Under the pieces are notes generated by a model. It was not told the origin of the DNA and did no database searches. It saw nothing but the letters and a program-made list of their open reading frames with translations. Made by a program: the position numbers and the translations under genes. Of a stretch of 64,000 bases of DNA, positions 54,912-63,680 are shown piece by piece. Source of the stretch: Saprospirales bacterium (GTDB lineage Bacteria; Bacteroidota; Bacteroidia; Chitinophagales; JADIYW01); contig JADJSS010000045.1 in the NCBI GenBank assembly GCA_016711605.1, forward strand, positions 370,696-434,695, given 5' to 3'. Position 1 is the first letter of the stretch. The number at the start of each line of letters is the position of its first letter.

Positions 54912-55679
54912 ATGAAACTATTTGTTTACGCTTTTCTAATTTTAATTACATTACCAACATTTGCTACTTCTAAATTTGCAATGTGCGCTTACATTGATGA
55001 TAGTGATAAAGCAATTGGTTTTTACGAAACGTTTGCTACTGAAAATACAGGAAATGATATCTATATTTACTATAAACAAGATGCTACTATAAATCAAACA
55101 TATAAAGTGAAAATTGAACGGATGGCAAACAGAATAGATTCTGCATATGAAATAGTGGATACGATTACGATGAAAGCAAAAAATGAAACTCAAAATTACT
55201 GCTATAATAGTTATTCATTTTCGTTACCAGGTTTTTATAAATTTACGTTGTTAGATAGCAATGCAACGAATATTTTTGAAACATACAAAACATCAATTCG
55301 CTATTTAGATAATTACTACAAAGATGATTCTACTTTAGATACTTGGTATTATAAAAACACAAAAATTGTTTTTTGTGATAGTGTTTTAAGCGAAATTTTT
55401 ATTGGCAAAAAAAATAAATTTCCATTTAACGAAGTTGGAAGTACCATTGTTACTTATATTTCGCACGATGAAAAAAAATTAAGAACTGAAAAAATTATTG
55501 CAAAAATTTATGCAATTAATGATTCAAATAATTTAATTGAAACGCTAACAATTGATTTAAAACCAACTCAACGCTGGACTTCATTTCCGATTACAATAAA
55601 AAACAAAGGAAAATATAGCGTAGAATTATTCAGTGATAAAGATATTTTTATTCAGAAAAAATCAGTAGAAGTTGAATAA
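54912..55679 (+). CDS. Secreted protein of unknown function, tandem paralogue A
   Basis: The 255-residue protein has a signal peptide (ending FATS) and no recognised domain. Features shared with the next two genes are an early Cys (FAMCAYIDDSDKAIGFYETF), a first beta-domain ending in PGFYKFTLLD, the linker STLDTWYYKNTKIVFCDSV, a second domain, and an ending GKYSVELFSDKDIFIQK. Each domain looks like a beta-sandwich of about 100 residues. Secreted or periplasmic; no lipobox and no T9SS signal. The function is unknown. It is 36 bases before paralogue B. Confidence 0.75.
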   Translation: MKLFVYAFLILITLPTFATSKFAMCAYIDDSDKAIGFYETFATENTGNDIYIYYKQDATINQTYKVKIERMANRIDSAYEIVDTITMKAKNETQNYCYNSYSFSLPGFYKFTLLDSNATNIFETYKTSIRYLDNYYKDDSTLDTWYYKNTKIVFCDSVLSEIFIGKKNKFPFNEVGSTIVTYISHDEKKLRTEKIIAKIYAINDSNNLIETLTIDLKPTQRWTSFPITIKNKGKYSVELFSDKDIFIQKKSVEVE

Positions 55680-55715
55680 TTATTTTATATTTCAATTACA
55701 TAAATTTTTTCAACG

Positions 55716-56485
55716 GTGAAACAAATAATCATCTTTTTTTTATTCTGTTGCTCTATAAATACAATAGACGCATCAACTATTTTTACTGTTTGTGCCGATT
55801 ACGATAATACTGGAAATCCTATAAACAGTTACAATATTTGGAGTGTAAAACGTGCTGGAAATTTCATGTATATTTTTTTAAAATCAGATCAATTATTGAC
55901 AAAAAAATATCATGTTAGAATTGAAAAGCAATATAACAGAAACGACACTTCCTTTTTATTATTTGATAGATTTGATTTAAAAAATGATGGAACCCAAAAT
56001 TGGATTGCTAATAAATATACGTTTTTGAAAAGTGGTATTTATAAATTTCTATTGTTTGAAGATGAGATTGAAACGCCAATAAATACATACTACACAACAA
56101 TTTTATATACTGAAGATACCTATGTTGAAGATGGTTTTGTAGACACTTGGTATTACAGAAATACTGATTTTAGGTTTTGTGATAGCATTCAAAATGAGAA
56201 ATTATTTGGCGTTAAAGATGTGTTTAAAGCGCAACCAAATGAAACAAAAATTACCATCTATATTTCTCAATACGATAAATTATGGTTAAAAACTGATAGA
56301 ATGTTGGCGAAGATTTACAAAATAGAAAAACGAAAAAGTTTTTTATTTACAGATGTTTTCTTTACGCAATACAACTGGAAATGGACTTTCTTAGATCTTT
56401 ATTTGCAGAAAAAGGAAAATACTTAATTGAATTATACAACGAAGAAGATGTATTTATAAATAGTAGAAATTTAGAATTAGAATAA
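55716..56485 (+). CDS. Secreted protein of unknown function, tandem paralogue B, one frameshift
   Basis: A GTG start gives a signal peptide (CCSINTIDAST), then VCADYDNTGNPINSYNIWSV and two domains as in paralogue A, including FVDTWYYRNTDFRFCDSI. The frame ends early at YLQKKENT. A shift near 56395-56412 restores EKGKYLIELYNEEDVFINSR (in parts), the same ending as A, so the true stop is at 56483-56485. The function is unknown. Its regular spacing within the three-gene row suggests co-transcription with A. Confidence 0.72.
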
Positions 56486-56528
56486 ATAATTACATAACAA
56501 TCGTGTTAAATACCATAAAAATGGTATG

Positions 56529-56556
56529 TTTGGCATAGTTTTTTGTACTAATTTTG
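56529..56556 (+). promoter_or_regulatory. Candidate promoter of paralogue C
   Basis: TTTG at 56529-56532 is followed after 16 bases by TAATTTTG at 56549-56556, the best two-box match in the window. It is 31 bases before the ATG. Confidence 0.45.
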
Positions 56557-56587
56557 AAATAAATAAAACACATTAAAATTCACTTAA

Positions 56588-57373
56588 ATGAAAAAATTAA
56601 TCTTATCATTTGTATTCTTATTGCCTTTAATACTTTTTGCTCAAACTGGAGTTGGTGGCAAAGTACAATTTTGCGAAACTTATGAAGCCGAAACTGGTGA
56701 AACTTCTGGATACTATGATTCCTGGGACATTAAACCAGCTGGTGGATATATTTACATCGTTTATACTCAAGATGCACTTATAAAAGAACCTTTATTGTTA
56801 GAAATTCAAAAAAAAGAAGATGGTGTATTTACATTTTTTGCATCACGTAATTTTTTAAATGATGTAACTTCAAAAAAACGTTATGCAATGTATGATTTGG
56901 AATTTAAAGAAGCTGGAACGTATAAAGTAATTGTAAAAACTAAAAATGGTAAATTTTTAGCTGAAGCAACTACAAAAATAAATGTTGTTAGTGATGAAGA
57001 TAAACCAGCATCTACTATAACTTCAGATTATTATGAAGATTCTAAAATTCAATTCGGTACTTCGGTTGGTGACAACGCAGAAATTAAAGGTGAGTCGTCT
57101 TCTTTTTATTTAAAAATGGAGAAGTTAGTGTAGCAATATTAATTACAAAGGAAAAGTTTTTAAAACAGAAAAATAAAACTTTCTGTTTACAAAAAATCAC
57201 TAAGAATGGAAAAGAAGATACAAAATTGGTGCAAACAATTCCTGTAACTGGTATTGGCGAAGATTGGGATTGGGTTTATGCAACTATTGATTTTACTGAA
57301 AAAGGTGAATATAGTTGATGTTTGGAATGAAAATGAATTATTTATTAATACAGGTTATGTTACCATAAAATAG
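56588..57373 (+). CDS. Secreted protein of unknown function, tandem paralogue C, two frameshifts
   Basis: Signal peptide (LILFAQ), then GGKVQFCETYEAETGETSGY, a first domain ending AGTYKVIVKTKNG and a linker DYYEDSKIQFGTSVGD. The frame breaks near 57108 and continues FLFKNGEVSVAILITKEKF (in parts), IGEDWDWVYATIDF and EKGEYS, breaks again near 57315, and ends VDVWNENELFINTGYVTIK. The whole aligns with A and B. Its linker has Gln-Phe-Gly where A and B have Cys-Asp-Ser, so the second conserved Cys is missing. It is closed by a terminator. Confidence 0.7.
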
Positions 57374-57396
57374 ATTTATTTATAAAATTGAATTAC

Positions 57397-57428
57397 AAAA
57401 AAACAGCATATTTTATGCTGTTTTTTTT
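57397..57428 (+). terminator. Terminator after the secreted-paralogue cluster
   Basis: The stem AAAAAAACAGCAT (57397-57409) and ATGCTGTTTTTTTT (57415-57428) around ATTTT is a textbook hairpin with T run. Confidence 0.88.
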
Positions 57429-57543
57429 CGAACCTAAACAAATGAGTTCAGATTACTTATACAAATTAAGCAATAATTTATTATATTCGAGATATCATAT
57501 AAGATCAATTTAAAACAAAACTAATCACCAAAAAAACTAAACT

Positions 57544-58456
57544 ATGCCAACTCCATTAGAAACCAGAATCATCAACATTCAAAAAAAAATTAAAATTACT
57601 GCAACTGGTATTTTTGATTTAGCAACATGTATTGAAATTGAAAAATTAAAAGGTATATCATTATCATCAACATCTACACTATTTGAACATAAAAAAGAAA
57701 TACAAAAAAGTTTAGGATTTGTTGGAAAAGAGATTGATGGAATTGTTGGACCTGCAACCATTTCTAGAATTGAAGATTTCGTGTCAAAAATATTACCTTC
57801 AATTCCTGTTGGCGCAACCATGATAGTATCTAAGAAAAGTTTAGATATCATTATAAACTCAGAAATATCATCTAAAAGCGCTTATCAAACCAAATATAAA
57901 TTTCCAATTTGGCCAGAAGGTGACAGTGGTATAACCATTGGTATTGGTTATGATTTAGGATATGTGAGTTTGACTCAATTTACGAATGATTGGAAAAATG
58001 TTTTGTCAACGATAGACTTTAACAAACTTAGCACCACAATTGGAAAAAAAGGTGATAATGCAAAGATGCACTTTCTAATTCTATAAAAAACATAGTTATT
58101 ACTTGGAACAGGCACTCGAGGTTTTTTATACCAAGTCAATGCCGAAGTATGCAAAATCAACACGAAATATTTATCCAGGAATTGAAAAATTGCCACCTGA
58201 TGCACAAGGTGCTATTTTATCATTGGTTTATAATCGTGGTGAAAGTTTAGCAAATACAGATCGTCGCAAAGAAATGAGAAATTTAGTTGGATTAATTGCT
58301 AATGGAAATTTGAAAAAAATTGCAAATGAAATTAGAGCCATGAAACGATTATGGACAAGTGCACAAAGAGGTTTATGGATACGCAGAGATGCAGAAGCTG
58401 ACTTAGTTGAAAATGCAACTTATTTTATGCAAACTGATGAATTAATTTTTGTTTAA
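57544..58456 (+). CDS. Peptidoglycan-binding / pesticin-type lysozyme, two frameshifts
   Basis: The first ~90 residues contain a PG_binding_1-like fold (QKSLGFVGKEIDGIVGPATI). The second half is a T4-lysozyme-like domain of the pesticin type: INSEISSKSAYQTKY with the probable catalytic Glu, then WPEGDSGITIGIGYDLGY. The frame shifts near 58065 and again near 58107; between them and beyond one reads SNSIKNIVITWEQALEVFY (in parts), IEKLPPDAQGAILSLVYNRG and GLWIRRDAEADL, all normal for the family. It hydrolyses peptidoglycan. No signal peptide is seen, so export would need another route or lysis. No immunity gene is adjacent. Confidence 0.75.
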
Positions 58457-58478
58457 TTAATCAGAATAAAACAATTTA

Positions 58479-58611
58479 CCACTAAAGACAAATAAGAAAC
58501 AGACGATTTAATAAAAGAAAAAAAGACACCAAGAAAACTAAGTTTTCTTGGTGTCTTAAAATAATTATCTATAAATTTTTCTTTACTTCTTAAGTGTCTT
58601 TAGTGGTTTAA
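58479..58611. repeat. Nested inverted repeat between convergent genes
   Basis: A perfect 16-bp stem (AAGACACCAAGAAAAC at 58523-58538 and GTTTTCTTGGTGTCTT at 58542-58557) is nested in outer arms CCACTAAAGACA (near 58480) and TGTCTTTAGTGG (near 58590-58605). The region separates two convergent genes and can terminate both; the outer arms show that it is a larger palindromic element. Confidence 0.75.
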
Positions 58612-58636
58612 AATTAAACTAAAGTATTAAAGATTT

Positions 58637-59547
58637 TTATGCATTTGGTTGCACATCATCATTTGGCAATGGATTGCTATCTTCTTTCTTTTTACCAGTA
58701 ATCATCGACCAAATTTTTCCAAAAAAAGCAATAGCAGCAATTCCAATAATTTTTATGTATTTCAATAAGAACACAAAAACACCAGCTTTTGCCAACACTT
58801 TTCCAGCAACTAAACCACCAATTCCATATGCTGCCACTTTATCTATACTTGGATTGAAATCGCTGTATTTTTCGCCACTTTTAAATTCAACACTTTGCAT
58901 AATATTTGGAATATTCTGTTTTACCAAATCCAATTGATTGACACTCGCAATTGCATTTACAACTAACACACCTTTTCTGCATAAATAACGAATGTTGTAA
59001 TTCAACGTATTTATAGAATCATCGCCAAATTTGATTTCTTTTGCCCAATGTAATACGTTTTTATCTTTATCATAAAACGGTTTTGAGGCCCAGCCAATCA
59101 AAACAGCTTTGCCATAACCCATTTCAACTCGCGTTTTATTTTCATCAATATTGTCTTTTTTCATGTCTTTCATGATGTCGTCATAATCCATTTTTGTGCG
59201 TCCTTATCTTTTACGTAACCCATTTCATCCATAGAAATTTCAAATGCCCAACTATTATCGGTAAAAGCACCAGCATCTTCTGGAAACAACATGCCTAACG
59301 TTTTTTGTGAACTTGGTGGATTTTGCCACAAATCTTCCAATACATATCTAGATTGTGCAGAATCCAAATATTTAAATCCTTTTGGAATTGTTAAAGTACA
59401 ATTTCCTAAATCTACTGAACCTGATTTAGTGTATTTTATGTTGGATTCAATTTGATCCATCAAAAGTTGTGTAGAATCTACTTCTTTTGCAAACAAGGAA
59501 AATGTAGCACAAAATGACACTACAAAAAATAGTAATTTTTTTTTCAT
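58637..59547 (-). CDS. DUF2167 family membrane protein, one frameshift
   Basis: ATG 59547 gives a signal peptide (FSLFAKE) and then the DUF2167 pattern: SGSVDLGNCTLTIPKGFKYLD (in parts), WQNPPSSQKTLGMLFPED, and SWAFEISMDEMGYVKDKDAQK. The frame shifts at the AAAAA run near 59190 and continues MDYDDIMKDMKKDN, VLIGWASKPFYDK, HWAKEIKFG and NYNIRYLCRKGVLVVNA. PSIDKVAAYGIGGLVAGKVL and a final membrane helix near the C-terminus also fit. The function of DUF2167 is not established. A single missing A explains the break. Confidence 0.85.
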
Positions 59548-59607
59548 TTTTATTTGGTTGGTTGAAAACAAAAATAATAAATTATATTTTAAAATAAAAA
59601 TGAAAGA

Positions 59608-59958
59608 TTATTTAATCTTCTTTAATGGTTTAATTTTTTTGGAATGTCTTCCACCATATATTACGCCTAAAATAACAATCTCAATTCCTTTAATTTTAAA
59701 AATAATTAACCAACTTTTATAAAGTACTTGTCTGTAAATTTTAGTAATTGTTTTTAGTTCGGCACATTCTTTATAGACGAAAGGATTTAATTGAATTAAA
59801 TCTATAGTATCAAAAATACCATCTACAACCATAATTGCGTTTTGTGGTTGATGGTTAATAAATGCTATAAATTCCGCAATATCATCTATATTTTGATATG
59901 CGTTTTCAGAAATTCTTAATGAATAAGTGCTTGAAGTTTTTTCTTCTTGTTTGCCCAT
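59608..59958 (-). CDS. RelE/ParE-family toxin
   Basis: The 116-residue basic protein has the ParE/RelE pattern: YSLRISENAYQNIDDIAEFI near residue 12 (first helix pair) and, after the second helix (FDTIDLIQLNPFVYKECAEL), the strand core KIYRQVLYKSWLIIFKIKG and GVIYGGRHSKKI, here partly quoted. RelE members cut mRNA in the ribosome and ParE members act on gyrase; these cannot be told apart here. Its start overlaps the 3' end of an upstream antitoxin-like gene, the usual order antitoxin-toxin. Confidence 0.8.
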   Translation of the reverse strand: MGKQEEKTSSTYSLRISENAYQNIDDIAEFIAFINHQPQNAIMVVDGIFDTIDLIQLNPFVYKECAELKTITKIYRQVLYKSWLIIFKIKGIEIVILGVIYGGRHSKKIKPLKKIK

Positions 59959-60162
59959 CTTTTTTTAGCTTCGTTTAAAGAAATAGTTTCAACATTTTCT
60001 GCATCTTTTATCCATTTCTTAAAAGCAGTAATGCTTATTGGCTTACCAGGCAACGACAAAGATTCGAAGTTTGGATTTACAATTTTTATCAATTTTTTGA
60101 TTGCATAGATTGCAACTCGTTCATTGCTAAATCATTTGAAACTTCAACAAAATTGTTTGCAT
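59916..60162 (-). pseudogene. Antitoxin partner of the RelE/ParE toxin, disrupted
   Basis: The minus strand reads NERVAIYAIKKLIKIVNPNF, PGKPISITAFKKWIKDAENV, SLNEAKKRWANKKKKLQ and stops at 59916-59918, overlapping the toxin start. The ITxxEFKKWIxxAE / EAKKRW pattern is that of small antitoxins paired with RelE/ParE toxins in Bacteroidota. A stop or frame break near 60120-60130 cuts it from its likely ATG at 60162. If genuine, the toxin would be unguarded, so an indel error is more likely. Confidence 0.6.
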
Positions 60163-60211
60163 AGTATTTGTTTTACTTAGTAAAAATAATCAATAAAAAA
60201 TAAAATGCATT

Positions 60212-61075
60212 TTAAATATGTCGTTCTGCGTGATACGATGAACGCACCATAGGACCACTTTCGATATATGGAATACCTTTTGCCAAGCCAATTTCTTTAA
60301 TGGCTGCAAACTTTGTTGGATGAATAAACTCAGCAACTTCTAAATGCATTTTGGTTGGTTGTAAATATTGACCAAATGTAATGACATCACATTTATGCTG
60401 ATGCAAATCATCCATAATTTCTTCTACTTCTTCATCTGTTTCGCCAATACCTAGCATGATGCCACTTTTGGTGCGTTTGCCATATTCTTTCGTGCGTAAA
60501 ATCTGTTCTAAACTGCGTTCATATTTTGCTTGTGGTCGAACTTTTCTATACAAACGTTTTACGGTTTCCATATTGTGAGAAACCACTTCTTGTCCAGCAG
60601 ATATAATTAATTCCAATGCTTTCCAGTCGCCTTTTACATCAGGAATTAAGGTTTCAATAGTTGTGTTAGGTGAAGTTTCTTTTATTGCACGAACCGTTTC
60701 ATACCAAATTTGTGCGCCTTTATCTGGTAATTCATCTCTGTTTACAGAAGTTAAAACTGCATGTTTTACTTGCATTAATTTTATGGCTTCAGCAACGCGC
60801 TTCGGTTCATCTGTATCTAAAAATTTTGGTCTACCAGTTGCTACTGCACAAAACGAACATGAACGCGTACAAACATTTCCTAAAATCATAAATGTAGCAG
60901 TACCTTCGCCCCAACATTCACCCATATTTGGACAATTGCCACTTTCGCAAATAGTATGTAGCTTGTAAGTATCTACTAAATTTCTAACTTTTTTGTAGTT
61001 CTCACCAATTGGAATTTTTACTTTCAACCAATCTGGTTTTCTCGGTCGAGTTTTTATAATTTCAAGTTCAGGCAT
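60212..61075 (-). CDS. lipA: Lipoyl synthase
   Basis: The 287-residue radical-SAM enzyme inserts two sulfurs into octanoyl groups on lipoyl domains. The auxiliary cluster Cys are in CESGNCPNMGEC, the radical-SAM Cys in CTRSCSFCAV, and the C-terminal cluster ligand in VRSSYHAE. All are present. SVNRDELPDKGA and GIMLGIGETDEEV are further family motifs. It is the last of three same-strand genes spaced by 5 and 21 bases, after an outer-membrane protein and a lipoprotein. Confidence 0.96.
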   Translation of the reverse strand: MPELEIIKTRPRKPDWLKVKIPIGENYKKVRNLVDTYKLHTICESGNCPNMGECWGEGTATFMILGNVCTRSCSFCAVATGRPKFLDTDEPKRVAEAIKLMQVKHAVLTSVNRDELPDKGAQIWYETVRAIKETSPNTTIETLIPDVKGDWKALELIISAGQEVVSHNMETVKRLYRKVRPQAKYERSLEQILRTKEYGKRTKSGIMLGIGETDEEVEEIMDDLHQHKCDVITFGQYLQPTKMHLEVAEFIHPTKFAAIKEIGLAKGIPYIESGPMVRSSYHAERHI

Positions 61076-61096
61076 TTTATACGATTTGTTGAAAAA

Positions 61097-61805
61097 CTAA
61101 ATTTTTAATTTAAAATCCCATTTGGTTCCACTTCCAAGTCCACCCAATTTATTCTGAATACGAACAGAATCATTATAAAAATTATAAAAGAGAGTAGCTC
61201 CTGATGAACCATAATAATTCGTTCTATAAAATAATTCATTTGGAATATAGAAATTATTATATTCCAATAATCTATCTATATTTTCATCCGTATATAAAAT
61301 GTATTTTATTACCTTCTTTGTATAAACCAATAGTATCATCGAATGAGATTAAATTTGAGATTCCTTGTGTCATTTCCCAATTATATTTAGAAATAGAAGC
61401 GACAAAAAGTCCATTCATATTTCCTATTACATTTTTAATTTGAAATGTTGACTTTGCGGTATCAGAATCTTGAATTACGCGCCAAAAATATTTTTTTTCA
61501 GGTTGAAAATTAAATTTTGAAAAATAATTTTTAGCGTATAAAATTGTATCAAAAAGAATTGTATCAAATCTGCTATTTTGTGAAATTGTAAATCTATAAT
61601 TTGAAGAATCATTGTTACTTTTCCATTTAAATGAATTACAACATGGCAATAATAATGTATCATTTATTGGAGAAATCAAGATTAATTGTGAATCTTGTAT
61701 TGTATCAATCTTTTTATCATCTATTTTAACAACTTTCTTATCATTATTTTTTTTGCATGAAATGAAAATTAATATTATTAGTAAAGTAGAAGAAATTTTA
61801 TTCAT
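61097..61805 (-). CDS. Lipoprotein with fibronectin-III-like domain, one frameshift
   Basis: A lipobox (LLIILIFISC, Cys17) starts the protein, followed by a Lys/Asp-rich linker and a domain with the Ig/FnIII-like pattern (LISPINDTLLLPCCNSFKWK ... NYRFTISQNSRFD ... KKYFWRVIQD). The frame breaks near 61284-61300 after KEGNKIHF and continues YTDENIDRLLEYNNFYIPNE to GTKWDFKLKI. The function is unknown. It overlaps no other gene and sits 5 bases after the outer-membrane protein gene and 21 before lipA. Confidence 0.68.
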
Positions 61806-61810
61806 GATGT

Positions 61811-62602
61811 TTATCGTTCTTTTCGTTTACCTAATTGTATACCAACATAAACACTTGGATATAAAAACTTATTACTTTGTACCATAACAGGTACTTTCTT
61901 AAAATAAAAATCAGAAGCAACACCAATTTCTAATGCTTTTACAAAACTTTCATTTTTTCCAAAATCAAACTCCATTCCTACTTCAACATGTATTCCAGGT
62001 TGCGCTTTTAATTTCCATCCTTTTCCAAAACCAGATGCACCGACTATGTAATCTTTTTCTAAAAACAAACTATTCGGATTATCAGGTTCGTAACCTAATG
62101 TAACTGTATTTGAAAAAGTATTTCCAACAATTGAAGTTGTATCGACTACTTCCACTAAATATGGTTTTAAAATTCCTAAAGTAAAACCACCAGCATATTT
62201 AAAGAAAAGCTGTACACCGTGGTTTCTGCCTTTTTCTGCTAGTAAAAACTTTTGTCCGGCACCGAGATATAAAGTAAACAATGAATTTTGTTTTTCCAAA
62301 ACAAAAGGTTTAAAACCATCAGAGCCAAACAAACCACCACCACCATATTGCGATTGTTGTTTTACTTGTTTTGGATGCCAAAAATAGGAAAATTGTGTTT
62401 GTATCAACCAACTGCGTTTGAAGCGTTTACTTCTAGTAATTTCTGCACCAAGTGCAAAACCATCGCTACGCAAGCGAATGCCAGCCGACCATGATTTTTT
62501 ATATAGCACAGAATCTCTGTTTAAAGTAGATTCTTCTGCTTTACTTTTTTGAATAGAAACTATAAAAAAAAGAATAAATATTAGGATGAATTTTCGTTGC
62601 AC
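61811..62602 (-). CDS. Outer-membrane beta-barrel protein of unknown function
   Basis: A GTG at 62602 is the most likely start; it gives a signal peptide (FFIVSIQKSKAE). The 263 residues show repeated amphipathic strands with aromatic ends (WSAGIRLRSDGFALGAEI, SWLIQTQFSYFWHP, LFTLYLGAGQKFLLAE, VQLFFKYAGGFTLGI). The last strand is SVYVGIQLGKRKER. The mature protein is therefore an integral outer-membrane barrel of about ten strands. The family is common upstream of lipA in my recollection of Bacteroidota genomes, but no role is assigned. Confidence 0.72.
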   Translation of the reverse strand: MQRKFILIFILFFIVSIQKSKAEESTLNRDSVLYKKSWSAGIRLRSDGFALGAEITRSKRFKRSWLIQTQFSYFWHPKQVKQQSQYGGGGLFGSDGFKPFVLEKQNSLFTLYLGAGQKFLLAEKGRNHGVQLFFKYAGGFTLGILKPYLVEVVDTTSIVGNTFSNTVTLGYEPDNPNSLFLEKDYIVGASGFGKGWKLKAQPGIHVEVGMEFDFGKNESFVKALEIGVASDFYFKKVPVMVQSNKFLYPSVYVGIQLGKRKER

Positions 62603-62650
62603 TATTTTAAAAACGTTTATTTTGCTAAATTAGTTTAAAAGTTTGTAAAA

Positions 62651-63059
62651 ATGATAATATCAAAAGTAATTTATTTAGGTGAATTAAGAACAGAAATGAC
62701 ACATCTACAAAGTGGAACCGTAATTTTTTACAGATGCGCCTAAAGATAATCATGGAAAAGGTGAAGCTTTTTCGCCAACAGATTTAGTAGCTTCGGCATT
62801 AGGTTCGTGTATGATTAGTATTGTCGGAATTAAATTATTAGAAACCAATAAAAATATAAATGGTGCAACTGTTGAAGTAACAAAAGTAATGTACAGCGAA
62901 CCGCGACGCATTGGCGAAATTCGTGTACATATTAAAATTCCTGATGATAATTTTACAGAAAAGGAAAAACAAATTCTAATAAATGCAGCACATGCTTGTC
63001 CAGTTGCAAAAAGTTTGCATACAGATATTAAACAGGAAATAAAGATTGAGTTTGTTTAA
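62651..63059 (+). CDS. OsmC/Ohr-family peroxidase-like protein, one frameshift
   Basis: Reading from ATG 62651 (MIISKVIYLGELRTEMTHLQ) shifts in the T run near 62726-62731 and continues FFTDAPKDNHGKGEAFSPTDL. Family hallmarks are present: the first Cys in ALGSCMISIVG and the second in NAAHACPVAKS. These two cysteines reduce organic hydroperoxides through a disulfide cycle in OsmC/Ohr proteins. The length after repair (about 135) fits the small YhfA/OsmC type. It is divergent from the outer-membrane protein gene with a short spacer. Confidence 0.87.
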
Positions 63060-63061
63060 CA

Positions 63062-63356
63062 AAACTTCTACGAAACCAGTTAAAATATCATCAATGACTA
63101 TTCCATTATGATCTGTACTACAAATAGGCAGTCCATTTTGAAAACAATAATTGTGGAGATTGATGTTCAATCTCAGATTTTTTAGCTATTAAATTAGAAA
63201 TTGCCTGTAATTGAGTAAATCTAATAAAAATTGGAAAATCCAGATTCCATTCTCTTTCAACTCTATTTTTAGCCATTGTAGAAATAGTAACGTGTACTGT
63301 GTTTAAAACAGCAAATTGCTTCTTTTCTAATAAATCCAAAAATTGCTGCTCAATCT
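63062..63356 (-). CDS. Unrecognised frameshifted gene
   Basis: The minus strand reads EQQFLDLLEKKQFAVLNTV, HVTISTMAKNRVEREWNLDF and FIRFTQLQAISNLIAKKSEIE in one frame, then INLHNYCFQNGLPICSTDHN and GIVIDDILTGFVEVLLNK in the next; the break is near 63130-63165. The protein is well composed and probably real, but I recognise no family. The conserved-looking GLPICSTDHNGIVIDD segment is the best search seed. The start is unclear because the preceding small gene is also frame-broken; the gene ends convergent with osmC. Confidence 0.45.
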
Positions 63357-63370
63357 AAGATTTTCCAGTT

Positions 63371-63511
63371 CTAATTTAAACCGCTTTTTTTAGCTGTTTG
63401 TGTCTGATTAGTTTTTCTCAAATTGGGCAACCTGTAGCATTTCTTCTTGCGCATGACAAAGAAACTAAAATAATACATGCAGAAATTAATGCGATTGTTG
63501 ATTTTTGAAAT
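63371..63511 (-). CDS. Small lipoprotein, frameshifted
   Basis: The minus strand encodes KKSTIALISACIILVSLSC-like residues (read here QKSTIALISACIILVSLSC), then ARRNATGCP and, after a one-base shift, NLRKTNQTQTAKKSGLN and stop. Tiny Bacteroidota lipoproteins with a lipobox, a short CP motif and a polar tail are common and uncharacterised. The start codon is not clear; an ATG may be lost through an indel in the A-rich start. Confidence 0.45.
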   Translation of the reverse strand: MSKINNRINFCMYYFSFFVMRKKKCYRLPNLRKTNQTQTAKKSGLN

Positions 63512-63680
63512 TGTTCAAATTGTTTACGTTTGTATTTACAATGCAAAAGTAGATTAAATATTGCATTGTTGCCATCTTTTTCATGCTTTTAACTGTTATT
63601 AAAAACCAAAATAAACGTAATTATAGTGCTTACAAACCAAAAAAATATGTGTATTTGTGTATAAAATTAGATTGGAAACA

